From: Campylobacterales bacterium
GTDB lineage: Bacteria; Campylobacterota; Campylobacteria; Campylobacterales; Sulfurimonadaceae
Length of the DNA: 64,000 nucleotides
Assembly: GCA_026390165.1 (NCBI GenBank)
Contig: JAPLGM010000018.1
Coordinates: forward strand, 1 to 64,000
Direction: 5' to 3'
Part shown: one piece after another, positions 16,530 through 25,564 of the stretch
Numbering within the stretch: the first letter of the stretch is position 1
Layout of the letters: each line of letters begins with the position of its first letter
Notes under the pieces: model-generated
Databases searched by the model: none
Told to the model about the DNA's origin: nothing
The model's input: the letters and a program-made list of their open reading frames with translations, nothing else
Position numbers and translations under genes: made by a program

Positions 16530-17375
16530 ATGTTGGTGGCCTCTTTTTTATTTGCCCTTACGATGCTCTTTGCCAAACTTTTATCCTCATCCATGGGATC
16601 CGTTGAAGTGACCTTTTGGCGCAATCTAATCGGACTTATTTTTCTCTTGGGATTGGTGTGGCATAGACCGATCTGCAATATTGGCGGTCGCCCTATCACT
16701 CTCATTTTTCGCGGTGTTATCGGAACCGTAGCACTGCTGGCATTTTTCTACACCATTAGTGCTACCTCCCTCTCAAACGCCATCGTTTATGGTAAAACCG
16801 AACCAATTTTTACCGCACTCCTCGCTTTTATCTTGCTTGGGGAAAAACTCTCACTCCGTTCCATAACAGCCGTTATAATAGGATTCTTAGGAGTTGGGGT
16901 ATTAAGTGGGTTAGAATTTTCATATCTCAATATTATGGGGATTTTGGTAGGCTTTTTGTCCGCTCTTGCGTACACCAGCGTCCGAAGTCTCAAAGCCTAT
17001 TACGATGAACGCACCGTTGTCCTCTCCTTTATGTTTTTTGGAACCCTTATCCCTGCTCTTTTGATGATCTGTGCCGAATTTTATTCCTCACCGCACCTCG
17101 CTTTTGCCCTTAACGTGTTTGCGATGCCTCACGATTTGAACTGGCTTTGGATACTTCTCATGGGGATAGCCGCCGCATACGGGCAGATTTACATGACCCG
17201 TGCTTATTTTTATGCAGAGGCGGGACTAGTGAGTACGATCAGTTATTCGGTGGTACTTTTTGCCTCCCTTTTTGGGATACTCCTTGGAGATGTACTTCCT
17301 ACACCTATCATGATCGTGGGGGCGGTATTGATTGTGGCAAGTGGCGTAATCTTATCGCGAGGGAAAAAAGGGTAA
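16530..17375 (+). CDS. EamA-family (DMT superfamily) transporter
   Basis: The product has about ten hydrophobic segments in two EamA repeats (first ending near FILLGEKLSLRS, second ending near LLGDVLPTP), typical of drug/metabolite transporters. The track ORF begins inside flhX. I give the first plausible in-frame ATG after flhX, but the family usually has residues before this point (..TQRGIFLML..), so translation may begin slightly upstream at a non-ATG codon. The substrate is unknown. It is probably co-transcribed with the FliK-like/FlhX pair but has no obvious link to motility. Confidence 0.8.
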   Translation: MLVASFLFALTMLFAKLLSSSMGSVEVTFWRNLIGLIFLLGLVWHRPICNIGGRPITLIFRGVIGTVALLAFFYTISATSLSNAIVYGKTEPIFTALLAFILLGEKLSLRSITAVIIGFLGVGVLSGLEFSYLNIMGILVGFLSALAYTSVRSLKAYYDERTVVLSFMFFGTLIPALLMICAEFYSSPHLAFALNVFAMPHDLNWLWILLMGIAAAYGQIYMTRAYFYAEAGLVSTISYSVVLFASLFGILLGDVLPTPIMIVGAVLIVASGVILSRGKKG

Positions 17376-17384
17376 ACTTTCATC

Positions 17385-17825
17385 ATGAATAAACATCAAA
17401 ATAATTTTTGGGAAACCAAACAACTTAACGAACTGACTCATGATGAGTGGGAAGCACTGTGTGATGGATGTGGGCTATGTTGTTTGCATCGCTTACAAGA
17501 TGAAGAGGATGAGAATGCCCCTGTCCTCACAACACGTGTTGTATGCCACTGCTATGATTTAGAGGCAGGGCAATGCAGTGACTATGCCAATAGAGCCAAA
17601 AAGGTTGAGGGGTGTACAAAACTCACCCCCCAACGAGCTTCGGAATTTGACTGGCTTCCTGATACCTGCGCCTATCGATTGCGCCACCACAATTTCCCTC
17701 TCCCTGCATGGCATCCACTCATCAGCGGATCAAAAGAAAGTGCCAAGCACTATGGTGTCTTTGCAATCAACCCTGTCTTAGAGAGAGAGGATATTGATTT
17801 GGAAGATTACATTATCGAAGAGTGA
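17385..17825 (+). CDS. YcgN/UPF0260-like cysteine-cluster protein
   Basis: The 146-residue protein carries the CDGCGLCC cluster, then a VCHCYD motif, CSDY and GCTKLTP. These conserved cysteines define the UPF0260 (YcgN) group within the YkgJ zinc- or iron-chelating families. E. coli YcgN has no firmly known role. A DEEDENAP acidic loop follows the first cluster. It starts 9 bp after the transporter gene, with a plausible ribosome-binding site, so it closes this transcript. Confidence 0.85.
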   Translation: MNKHQNNFWETKQLNELTHDEWEALCDGCGLCCLHRLQDEEDENAPVLTTRVVCHCYDLEAGQCSDYANRAKKVEGCTKLTPQRASEFDWLPDTCAYRLRHHNFPLPAWHPLISGSKESAKHYGVFAINPVLEREDIDLEDYIIEE

Positions 17826-17847
17826 GCCACACCTCCCTTGGTGTTGC

Positions 17848-18117
17848 TTAGAATATTGCCCCAAGCTTTTTAGCAATGCTATCTCCTAGCTCGTTAATAG
17901 GCATCCCCTTATCCATTGTATTTTCTTTTTGAACCGTCCCATTATTTTCGGGCTGTACAACGCCTGACTGAGCCTCTACCAATTCACTGTTGCTTTGATT
18001 GGCTTCAATAGCGCCCTTACTATCCAAAGCCCTCTTCTCTAACATATCATCGAAATAAAAAGCTTTCATTATGATAAAAAGAAGACCAAAAATAATTAAA
18101 TAGAGAAAGGCTTTCAT
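17848..18117 (-). CDS. Small membrane-anchored protein of unknown function
   Basis: An 89-residue protein with one N-terminal transmembrane helix (residues 3-20), then a polar tail rich in Gln, Asn, Glu and Ser. The C-terminal INELGDSIAKKLGAIF could be an amphipathic helix. It overlaps the cytochrome c gene by four bases, so the two are co-translated. It may tether or assist the cytochrome in the periplasm. No family is recognised. Confidence 0.6.
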   Translation of the reverse strand: MKAFLYLIIFGLLFIIMKAFYFDDMLEKRALDSKGAIEANQSNSELVEAQSGVVQPENNGTVQKENTMDKGMPINELGDSIAKKLGAIF

Positions 18118-18521
18118 TTGAACGTCACCCCGCTGTAGCGATCATGTACCCATTCGGCTACTGCTTGACGCTCCTCTTCGGTTAGTTTTCCTTTGAGGGA
18201 GGGCATAACACCAAATCGATCCAATGCCCCTAAACGACACATGCTGTAATCAATATTCGGATTTTCAATATAATCTTTGATAAAGGCAATAATCACACGA
18301 CGCTTCACGGCATCATCTTCTTCTTTTATCATAATGTTTTCTTTGAGTCGATTCGATACTTCCACCATAGGGGGAGCTTTGAGGGTTTTAAACTTTTTGA
18401 GCACCTCTTGCTTCTCCATCATCTCCACATGACACTGCATACACTGTTTTTTATAGACACTGTACCCATCACTTGCAAAAAGGGTAAAACCAACCATTGC
18501 TAAACTCAAAAATATTTTCAT
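18114..18521 (-). CDS. Periplasmic monohaem cytochrome c
   Basis: A 135-residue secreted protein with a signal peptide ending near residue 17. The haem attachment site CMQCH follows soon after the mature N-terminus. GVMPSLKGKL near residue 110 would provide the distal Met ligand, and the terminal AVAEWVHDRY helix is typical of class-I cytochromes c. It probably shuttles electrons in the periplasm. It starts at an ATG with an upstream AGGAA and runs straight into the small membrane-protein gene. Confidence 0.85.
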   Translation of the reverse strand: MKIFLSLAMVGFTLFASDGYSVYKKQCMQCHVEMMEKQEVLKKFKTLKAPPMVEVSNRLKENIMIKEEDDAVKRRVIIAFIKDYIENPNIDYSMCRLGALDRFGVMPSLKGKLTEEERQAVAEWVHDRYSGVTFK

Positions 18522-18550
18522 TGTTCTTCCTTACTTCTCTAATATTGTTA

Positions 18551-19162
18551 TTATTGTAACACGCACTTTACTAATTGAGGGTTATCTTTGTGGTCAATTA
18601 GAATCCGTTTAACCCGATCTTGCCACAGCGTTGCGAAAAGTATCGCACTATTTTCATCTCCACGACCTGTTACAACCAGAGGTAAAATCTCCTTCATTCG
18701 AGGATCAGGAAAAGCACATGAGGGATCATAACGAAGAATCACACGTGCACCTGTATCAATGCGTTCCAGTGCCATTTCCCCTTCCATCTCCACTCCATAA
18801 AAAAGCAACTGCCGACGATCAAATTTTCCACCCAATCCATGAAATCCGCCTATATCCGTTGCTCCCGTAATCATCGAAGCGACATTAGCAATAACCCCAA
18901 CAACACCATCGCCTAGTTTCCCATTCATCAAAACTTTTATCTCACCGCGAACGGGAGTCTCATTGCCGTAGAGTTCCTTAAGTCCCTTTTGAACCATCAG
19001 ATATGCACCTGCTACCGTTGGACATGAATGTCCTGCAAGTTTTACAACATCGGTATAAGTGTAAGTCAGGATTCCACTATCAGCTGCTCCTAAAAGCGAT
19101 GAGAGAGGATCGTACATCACAAGCGGGGGTACATCATTAAAAAAATCGGGTGTTTTCATCAT
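18551..19162 (-). CDS. FmdE-family protein
   Basis: The 203-residue protein contains the FmdE signature LAGHSCPTVAG, where His and Cys are candidate metal ligands, followed by a glycine-rich segment with NGKLGDGVVG and GGFHGLGGKF. FmdE proteins were named from the formylmethanofuran dehydrogenase operon, but standalone bacterial versions have no settled role and may handle molybdenum or another metal. It lies 29 bp upstream of the cytochrome c gene on the same strand. A good AGGAGAA site precedes the start. Confidence 0.8.
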   Translation of the reverse strand: MMKTPDFFNDVPPLVMYDPLSSLLGAADSGILTYTYTDVVKLAGHSCPTVAGAYLMVQKGLKELYGNETPVRGEIKVLMNGKLGDGVVGVIANVASMITGATDIGGFHGLGGKFDRRQLLFYGVEMEGEMALERIDTGARVILRYDPSCAFPDPRMKEILPLVVTGRGDENSAILFATLWQDRVKRILIDHKDNPQLVKCVLQ

Positions 19163-19292
19163 TGTTCTCCTAAAAAATGGGATTATAATCTTCTAATGTC
19201 TATTTTGTATTGATATGGGTCAAGAGTCTGTTAATGATTTTTTCATCCACATCCACTATTATTACGCTAAATCTAGTTTTATAAGGAGTTGA

Positions 19293-20480
19293 ATGCGTTT
19301 TTTCTGGCTTTTACTTATCGCCATTCCTGTTATCGCTACATCGTATAGCATACCAGAGCTTATGGATCATGCCATCGAGAATGATACTTCCCTCAAAGCA
19401 GATCGTGAGATTATTCAACAATTACTGACTCAAAAAGAGGTAACAAAACTGTGGGAAAATCCAGAACTTATGTTCTCATACGGGAGGACAAAGCCCGATG
19501 GTGCCAATACTCAAAATGAGTATGGAATTACCATCGTCCAACCCATAGAAAAATCTACCCTAAAGAGTGCAAAACAAAAAATATTGGACGCTAAAATTCT
19601 CCAGACGAAAGCGCTCATTTTCCAAAAAGAGAATGAGTTAAAAGGGGAGGTACGCCAAAGAGCTTACCTCTACACCATTGCATCCCAAATGAGTGACAAA
19701 GCAGAGGAAGCCCTTGTTCTTGCGAAAACATTCCGTCAAAAAGGGGAAAAACGATTTGCGCAAGGGGCACTTTCCAAAGCCGATCTTCTCAAACTCACCG
19801 TCGAAGAGGAAAAAATTGCCCAAGAAGTTCAATCGGCACAGATCAAACGCGATAGTGCCAAATATTTCCTAATAGCAAGTGCACGTTTAAACTCTTCAGC
19901 TGATATTACGCCGATAAAACTTCCGATCCTCACACCTGTCGATTTACCCTCAGGAATAGACACTCTTCCGATGATCGCCTATTACAAAGGAGTCAATGAG
20001 GAGTATCGTGCTCAAAAAGAGGTGGCAATCGAATCGGTCATCCCCGGATTTAAAGCAGGGATCGGGGTTTCGCAACTATACGATCAACACTCCATCACCG
20101 CTTCGCTTTCAATGCCTATTCCGATCTATCATCGCAATGAGTTGCTTCTTAAAAGTATTGAAAGCAAAATAAGTGAAAATAGTTTACGAGAACAGTCCTA
20201 CCGCTATGAAACAGATCAAAAACTCCTTCGTCAACAAAAAATGCTCTCGTCCCTTTCGAGCCTTATTGTCTCGCAGCAGCATATTATCGATCAAGCGTCA
20301 AAAATGGTCTCTCTCTCTCAGCGAAGCTATGAAGAGGGATATGGAACCTTGCTTGAGCTTATCGACGCCCGTCGCGTCCTTGTAGCGCATCAACACGAGA
20401 TTCTCAATAATCTTGAAATATACTACGATACCCTTGGAGAGATGCAAAAAACATTTCCCCCACTTAAGGAAAAACAATGA
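19293..20480 (+). CDS. Outer-membrane efflux channel (TolC/CzcC family)
   Basis: The 395-residue protein has a signal peptide and two long coiled-coil repeats with Gln/Lys/Glu-rich helices (around 130-200 and 310-380), as in CzcC/CusC. The conserved GYGTLLELIDARRVL segment lies near the C-terminus. It forms the trimeric tunnel across the outer membrane for the RND pump encoded downstream. AAGGAG precedes the ATG. It is the first gene of a six-gene operon whose members overlap or nearly touch. Confidence 0.88.
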   Translation: MRFFWLLLIAIPVIATSYSIPELMDHAIENDTSLKADREIIQQLLTQKEVTKLWENPELMFSYGRTKPDGANTQNEYGITIVQPIEKSTLKSAKQKILDAKILQTKALIFQKENELKGEVRQRAYLYTIASQMSDKAEEALVLAKTFRQKGEKRFAQGALSKADLLKLTVEEEKIAQEVQSAQIKRDSAKYFLIASARLNSSADITPIKLPILTPVDLPSGIDTLPMIAYYKGVNEEYRAQKEVAIESVIPGFKAGIGVSQLYDQHSITASLSMPIPIYHRNELLLKSIESKISENSLREQSYRYETDQKLLRQQKMLSSLSSLIVSQQHIIDQASKMVSLSQRSYEEGYGTLLELIDARRVLVAHQHEILNNLEIYYDTLGEMQKTFPPLKEKQ

Positions 20481-21541
20481 AGAAACTATTAATCATCCCC
20501 CTTGCCGGAGCAATCCTTACCTTATGTGCCAAAGAGATTATCCTCTCCCCTAAACAAATGGGTGAACTAGGGATCGTAACGGAGTCTCTCTCCACGACCA
20601 AAGCACTCTCCCAAGCCAATCTCCCAGCTACCGTTGTCATCCCCCCTAAACAACTCTCCATCGCCACTTCTATCCACGAAGGGGTCGTTCAAAAAGCATT
20701 TGTAGGGATTGGTGATAATGTCAAAAAAGGGCAAATAATTGCCACGGTCGCTTCAACGGAGGGGTTAACACTTCAACGTGAGTATCTCCAAGCACACTCA
20801 CGCTATGAGAGGCTACAAACCATCATAAAAAAAGATGAGGCTCTTTTTAAAGAGGGAATTATCTCGCAACGTGAGTACTTAAAAACGAAAGAAGAGAGTT
20901 CATTGCTAGCAATGGAAGTCGCGGAGAAGCGGGGGATGATGAAAATGATGGGGATCTCCCCCTCTAAAAAACTATCCCTTGCAATGACAGCTAATATAAC
21001 GGCTCCCACAAGCGGACTTATTCTCGAGCAATCAGCCCTTATCGGACAAAAAATCGATGCACTGAGTCCGATCTATAAAATTGCCGATCTCTCTACATTG
21101 TGGCTGGAGATACAAATACCTACGACAATTGCCAAAAAACTTCATATTGGTGATACGATTCAAACCAATTTGGGTGCCACCGCCAAAATCATTAAAATTT
21201 CCAGTGGTGTTGAAGTGCAAAATCAATCGGTCATTATCCGCGCTGCCATTATTTCAGGAAAAGAGCTTCTACGCCCTGGGCAATTTGTTCAAGCCTCTAT
21301 CCAAACCCCGACCGATCAAAGTATCGTCGTACCGAAATACGGGTTGATTCGCAATAAAGGGAAAGCCATTATTTTCGTCAAAACGGTTAAAGGATTTAAT
21401 CCTATTGAGGTTAATGTGATAAAAGAGGAGTGTACCACCTTTATCATCAGCGGAGCACTACGAGGGGATGAAAAAATTGCTATTCGAGGATTAATCCCCC
21501 TCAAAGGGATTTGGCTTGAAAATAAAGCAGTTACCCAATGA
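20477..21541 (+). CDS. RND efflux periplasmic adaptor (CzcB/HlyD family)
   Basis: The 354-residue protein starts with a signal peptide. It has a lipoyl-like half motif (HEGVVQKAFVGIGDNVKKGQIIA), a helical hairpin (about 90-140), the second lipoyl half (ITAPTSGLIL) and a beta-barrel with QTNLGATAKI. These proteins bridge inner-membrane pump and outer-membrane channel. No His- or Met-rich metal-binding extension is visible, so the substrate is not indicated. ATGA overlaps link it to the genes on both sides. Confidence 0.88.
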   Translation: MKKLLIIPLAGAILTLCAKEIILSPKQMGELGIVTESLSTTKALSQANLPATVVIPPKQLSIATSIHEGVVQKAFVGIGDNVKKGQIIATVASTEGLTLQREYLQAHSRYERLQTIIKKDEALFKEGIISQREYLKTKEESSLLAMEVAEKRGMMKMMGISPSKKLSLAMTANITAPTSGLILEQSALIGQKIDALSPIYKIADLSTLWLEIQIPTTIAKKLHIGDTIQTNLGATAKIIKISSGVEVQNQSVIIRAAIISGKELLRPGQFVQASIQTPTDQSIVVPKYGLIRNKGKAIIFVKTVKGFNPIEVNVIKEECTTFIISGALRGDEKIAIRGLIPLKGIWLENKAVTQ

Positions 21542-24500
21542 ATAAATTAATCTCGTTTGCCCTGACGCAAAGAGTTCTCGTCTTTGTCGCCATGCTAATG
21601 CTTATCGGTGCAGGATATACCGCATTTACAAAGCTCCCTTTTGATGCGTTCCCTGAAGTCTCTTCACCACAAGTGAAGATTATCATGAAAGCACCCGGAA
21701 TGACCCCTGAAGAGGTGGAGACACGGATCATTGCCCCCATCGAAACAGAGATATTGGGAATCCCTAATAAAAAACTTCTCCGTGCAACGGCCAAATATGG
21801 AATTGCCGATATTACCATCGATTTTAACGAAGGGACGGATATTTATTGGGCGCGCGCCCAAGTGAGCGAAAAGCTCAATGCTATGATCAGCACCCTCCCC
21901 TCCACTGCCAGCGGTGGTCTAGCACCTATCACCACACCATTGGGGGAGATTTTTATGTTTACGGTCGAGGGAGACATCCCTCTTGCTGAAAAACGCGCTC
22001 TTCTTGATTGGACGATTCGTCCTGTATTACGTACGATTGCCGGTGTGGCTGACTTAAATAGCCTTGGGGGAGAAGTTAAAAGTTATCTCATCAAACCCAA
22101 TTATTCTATGTTAGGAACCCTTGGTATTTCTGTCAAGAGCGTCGAAGAAGCACTTGCATTTAATAATAAAAATGATGGTGCCGGACGGATACATGAGGGG
22201 GAAGAGGCATTTTTAGTTCGCTCAGAGGGGAGTATTAAAAGCCTCGCTGATATTCGTGCCATTGTCTTGCGTAATACGAATGGGCATATTGTCCGTATCA
22301 GCGATGTTGCTACGGTGGAAATAGATAAACTGACCCGAAATGGGTTGGTCACTAAGAATGGAACAGGAGAAGCCGTTGCCGGAATGGTTCTTTCTCTCAA
22401 AGGGGCGAATGCTCGTGATGTGACCGAACAAATCAAAGAGAAATTGGATGCGATTAAGCTACCAAAGGGGGTGACGATCACTCCCTATTATGATCGAAGT
22501 AACCTCGTTAATCAATCGATTTATACCGTATCCAAAGCGCTTGTGGAAGCAATAATCCTCGTCGTGATCCTCTTACTCCTTTTTCTAGGGGATGTTCGTG
22601 CAGCGATTACGGTAGCCATTATGGTTCCAATGGCAGTTCTCGTCACCTTTATCCTTATCCGGCAGTTTGGAATGTCCGCTAATCTTATGAGCTTAGGAGG
22701 ATTAACCATCGCTATTGGTATGTTGGTGGACTCAGGGGTCGTTGTCGTCGAAAATATTATCGCCCATTTGGGACAATCTCACAACAAAAATATCCCTAAA
22801 CTTAATATTATCTACCGTGCAACCAAAGAGGTAGCCACTCCCGTAGTTTCTGGTATTTTGATTATCGCCGTGGTCTTTTTACCCCTTATATCGCTAGAGG
22901 GGATTGCCGGTAAAATGTTCATGCCCGTAGCATTAACGATTATCTTCGCTTTGCTTGCCTCGTTAATCCTTTCAATGACCATGATTCCCGTCCTCTCCTC
23001 AATCATTTTGAAAGTGGAGCATGATCACGAATCGTGGATTGTACGCAAGCTCATGAACGTTTACTCCCCTGCTCTTGAATGGGCACTCATCAATAGTCGA
23101 AAAGTGACCATTAGCGCATTGGCAGCATTGGTATTAACCGCTGTACTCTATACCCAAATCGGTAAAACCTTTATGCCCATCCTCGATGAGGGGGATGTAG
23201 TGATCACCGTTGAAACGATCCCCTCCGTCAATCTTGATGCTTCCAAAGAGATCATGCTTCGTTTTGAAAAAGAGATGATGGCTAAAGTTCCTGAAATCAA
23301 AACGATTGTCGCCCGTACAGGTTCAGATGAACTGGGACTTGATCCTATGGGGTTGGGTCAGAGTGATGCATTTTTTGTCCTCAAACCAATGGAGGAGTGG
23401 CGCGTTCACGATAAAGAGTGGCTTTTAGGAGAGATGCGTCTTGTTGCTGAAAATTTTCCTGGGATTACCTTTAGCTTCGCACAGCCGATTGAAATGAAAA
23501 TTTCGGAAATGCTTACCGGGGTACGGGGGGATCTTGCAATTAAAATTTTCGGAACCAATCTCGATAAGCTCAACCAAATAGCAGCACAGATTCAAACGAT
23601 ACTGGAAAAAACCACGGGAAGCATTGACGCATTTACCCCCATCAACGAGGGGATGCAATACCTAAAAATTGATATTGACCGTCTTGCTGTTGGAAATTTC
23701 GGATTGAGTGTCGATGAGGTACAAGAGCTTCTAAAAACAGCACTAGAGGGGAGCCAAATCGGTATCGTCCTTGAAGAGGGGAAACGTAGCCCTATTATCG
23801 TTCGAGGAGAAACAAATTTTCGTGATTCAATAACCGCCTTTAGCCAAATGCTTATTGCCTTACCCAATGGAACCAGTGTCCCCTTAAGCGCACTGGCTAA
23901 AATCGAACGCATCGAGGGTCCCGTTCTCATCAACCGTGAAAATGGAATGAGGATGTCGGTCGTACGAAGCAACGTGGAGGGGCGCGATTTGGTCGGTTTT
24001 GTGGAAGAGGCAAAAGCCAAAGTAGAAAAAGAGGTGAATCTTCCTGAGGGGTATTATATGAAATGGGGGGGAGAGTTTGAGAATCAACAACGTGCGGCAG
24101 AACGTCTTTCGATTGTTGTTCCTATCGCCATAGCATTTATCTTTATCATCCTTTTTATCACCTTTGGTTCTATGCGTCAAGCGGGCTTAGTATTGACAAA
24201 TATTCCTTTTGCTATGATTGGAGGTGTTGTTGCGTTATGGATTTCAGGAGAGTATCTCTCCGTCCCTGCATCGGTTGGTTTTATTGCCTTGATGGGTATT
24301 TCTGTCCTCAACGGGGTAGTGATGCTCACCTATTTTAATCAGCTTCGCGCACTTGGGCATAGTATCGAAGTGGTCGTTGTCGAAGGGGCAAAGCGTCGAC
24401 TGCGCCCTGTTATGATGACAGCTAGTATCGCAGCATTTGGTCTTGTCCCTCTCTTGTTTGCCACAGGGCCAGGCTCAGAGATACAAAAACCTCTCGCCAT

Positions 24501-24609
24501 TGTTGTTATCGGAGGACTTATATCATCGACATTACTGACATTAATCCTTTTGCCGATATTTTACCGATGGTTGGAATTTGAACCAGCTGAAAAAGAGGAA
24601 TTAGCATGA
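21538..24609 (+). CDS. Heavy-metal-type RND efflux pump (CzcA/CusA-like)
   Basis: The 1023-residue length and twelve-helix layout match RND transporters. TM1 begins SFALTQRVLVFVAM, with large periplasmic loops after TM1 and TM7. The TM4 motif reads IGMLVDSGVVVVEN. It keeps an Asp and Glu but lacks the DFGxxVDGA pattern of CzcA-type zinc/cobalt pumps and the VDAAIVMIEN pattern of CusA. The pump is therefore related to metal exporters by context (DUF3240 follows), but the substrate is not fixed. It is driven by the proton gradient at the inner membrane. Confidence 0.85.
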   Translation: MNKLISFALTQRVLVFVAMLMLIGAGYTAFTKLPFDAFPEVSSPQVKIIMKAPGMTPEEVETRIIAPIETEILGIPNKKLLRATAKYGIADITIDFNEGTDIYWARAQVSEKLNAMISTLPSTASGGLAPITTPLGEIFMFTVEGDIPLAEKRALLDWTIRPVLRTIAGVADLNSLGGEVKSYLIKPNYSMLGTLGISVKSVEEALAFNNKNDGAGRIHEGEEAFLVRSEGSIKSLADIRAIVLRNTNGHIVRISDVATVEIDKLTRNGLVTKNGTGEAVAGMVLSLKGANARDVTEQIKEKLDAIKLPKGVTITPYYDRSNLVNQSIYTVSKALVEAIILVVILLLLFLGDVRAAITVAIMVPMAVLVTFILIRQFGMSANLMSLGGLTIAIGMLVDSGVVVVENIIAHLGQSHNKNIPKLNIIYRATKEVATPVVSGILIIAVVFLPLISLEGIAGKMFMPVALTIIFALLASLILSMTMIPVLSSIILKVEHDHESWIVRKLMNVYSPALEWALINSRKVTISALAALVLTAVLYTQIGKTFMPILDEGDVVITVETIPSVNLDASKEIMLRFEKEMMAKVPEIKTIVARTGSDELGLDPMGLGQSDAFFVLKPMEEWRVHDKEWLLGEMRLVAENFPGITFSFAQPIEMKISEMLTGVRGDLAIKIFGTNLDKLNQIAAQIQTILEKTTGSIDAFTPINEGMQYLKIDIDRLAVGNFGLSVDEVQELLKTALEGSQIGIVLEEGKRSPIIVRGETNFRDSITAFSQMLIALPNGTSVPLSALAKIERIEGPVLINRENGMRMSVVRSNVEGRDLVGFVEEAKAKVEKEVNLPEGYYMKWGGEFENQQRAAERLSIVVPIAIAFIFIILFITFGSMRQAGLVLTNIPFAMIGGVVALWISGEYLSVPASVGFIALMGISVLNGVVMLTYFNQLRALGHSIEVVVVEGAKRRLRPVMMTASIAAFGLVPLLFATGPGSEIQKPLAIVVIGGLISSTLLTLILLPIFYRWLEFEPAEKEELA

Positions 24610-24911
24610 AAAAAGAGCGTCAACTATTAACGATTGTCATGACCCCCGATATTGAAGATACCATTGTAGATTGGCTATTAGAACACCCTGATATTGAAGG
24701 GGTCAACTCGTATTCGATTAAATCGTACAACAAAAATCACTCCAATTATACCCCTTTAGAAAAGGTGACAGGATGGAAGCGAAAAACAACGTTACGGATC
24801 ATCCTCCCATCAGAGGTCATAACTGAAGTGATCACGCAGATGAAAACGAAATTTGCCAACTCAGGCATTTATTATCGCATTGCCTCTTTTTTAGATGAGG
24901 GACTCTTGTAA
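24606..24911 (+). CDS. DUF3240 protein (PII-like fold), efflux accessory
   Basis: The 101-residue protein matches the DUF3240 type, commonly found directly after CzcA-like pump genes. It shows ferredoxin-like alternation (LLTIVMTPDIEDTIVDWLL and TTLRIILPSEVITEVI), resembling PII signalling proteins. It may sense metal or modulate the pump in the cytoplasm. It overlaps the pump gene by four bases and is followed after 2 bp by the response regulator. Confidence 0.78.
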   Translation: MKKERQLLTIVMTPDIEDTIVDWLLEHPDIEGVNSYSIKSYNKNHSNYTPLEKVTGWKRKTTLRIILPSEVITEVITQMKTKFANSGIYYRIASFLDEGLL

Positions 24912-24913
24912 TT

Positions 24914-25564
24914 ATGCGTATCCTTATTGTCGAAGATGATCCCGATTTACGCGAATTATTGGAGTCAATTCTCTCGGTTAAATACTCCGTTGATGCAGTT
25001 GGCGATGTTTCAACTGCTCTGGATTATCTTACTAGTTATCACTACACTATCCTTCTGCTGGATCGTAATCTTATGGGGGAGGATATAGGACTTAATCTCA
25101 TCACCCCCGCAAAAGCCAAAAATCCTCAATGCGGTATTTTAGTCATGAGTGCGTATGGCAATGTTATCGATAAAATAGAAGGGCTCAACAAGGGCGCGGA
25201 TGACTATATCGAAAAACCGTTTGATATTGATGAACTTCTTGCACGGATCAACGCCCTCTCACGCCGATTTACCCCAACAACTTTACTATTTGAAAATATA
25301 ACCGTTGATATGAGCTCCAAAACCATTATGAGTGACGGAAAACCGATTATTCTAACCAAAAAAGAGGATGCCATCTTTTTTACCCTCCTTGAACGGATGG
25401 GAACGATTGTTTCACGGGATGAAATCATCAATAGTATCTATGACCATCCTGAAAATATTGCCTCTAATACCATTGACGTAATGATCAACACCCTCAGAAA
25501 AAAATTAAATCCAAGTATTATTACAACGATAAAAACACGAGGATATATGATTGAACACCCTTAA
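24914..25564 (+). CDS. OmpR-family response regulator of the efflux operon
   Basis: A 216-residue protein: receiver domain (residues 1-120) with the phospho-acceptor Asp in LLLDRNLMG, acidic pair in VEDDPD and Lys in IEKPFD; then a winged-helix DNA-binding domain with TKKEDAIFFTLLERMG and NTIDVMINTLRKKL. It probably regulates the efflux genes it is joined to. Its 3' end overlaps the kinase gene by 14 bases. Confidence 0.92.
   Translation: MRILIVEDDPDLRELLESILSVKYSVDAVGDVSTALDYLTSYHYTILLLDRNLMGEDIGLNLITPAKAKNPQCGILVMSAYGNVIDKIEGLNKGADDYIEKPFDIDELLARINALSRRFTPTTLLFENITVDMSSKTIMSDGKPIILTKKEDAIFFTLLERMGTIVSRDEIINSIYDHPENIASNTIDVMINTLRKKLNPSIITTIKTRGYMIEHP

Noticed and set aside
23592-24020. 142-codon minus-strand ORF within the RND pump gene
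   Set aside because: Ser/Arg/Thr-rich translation typical of the reverse complement of a membrane-protein gene.
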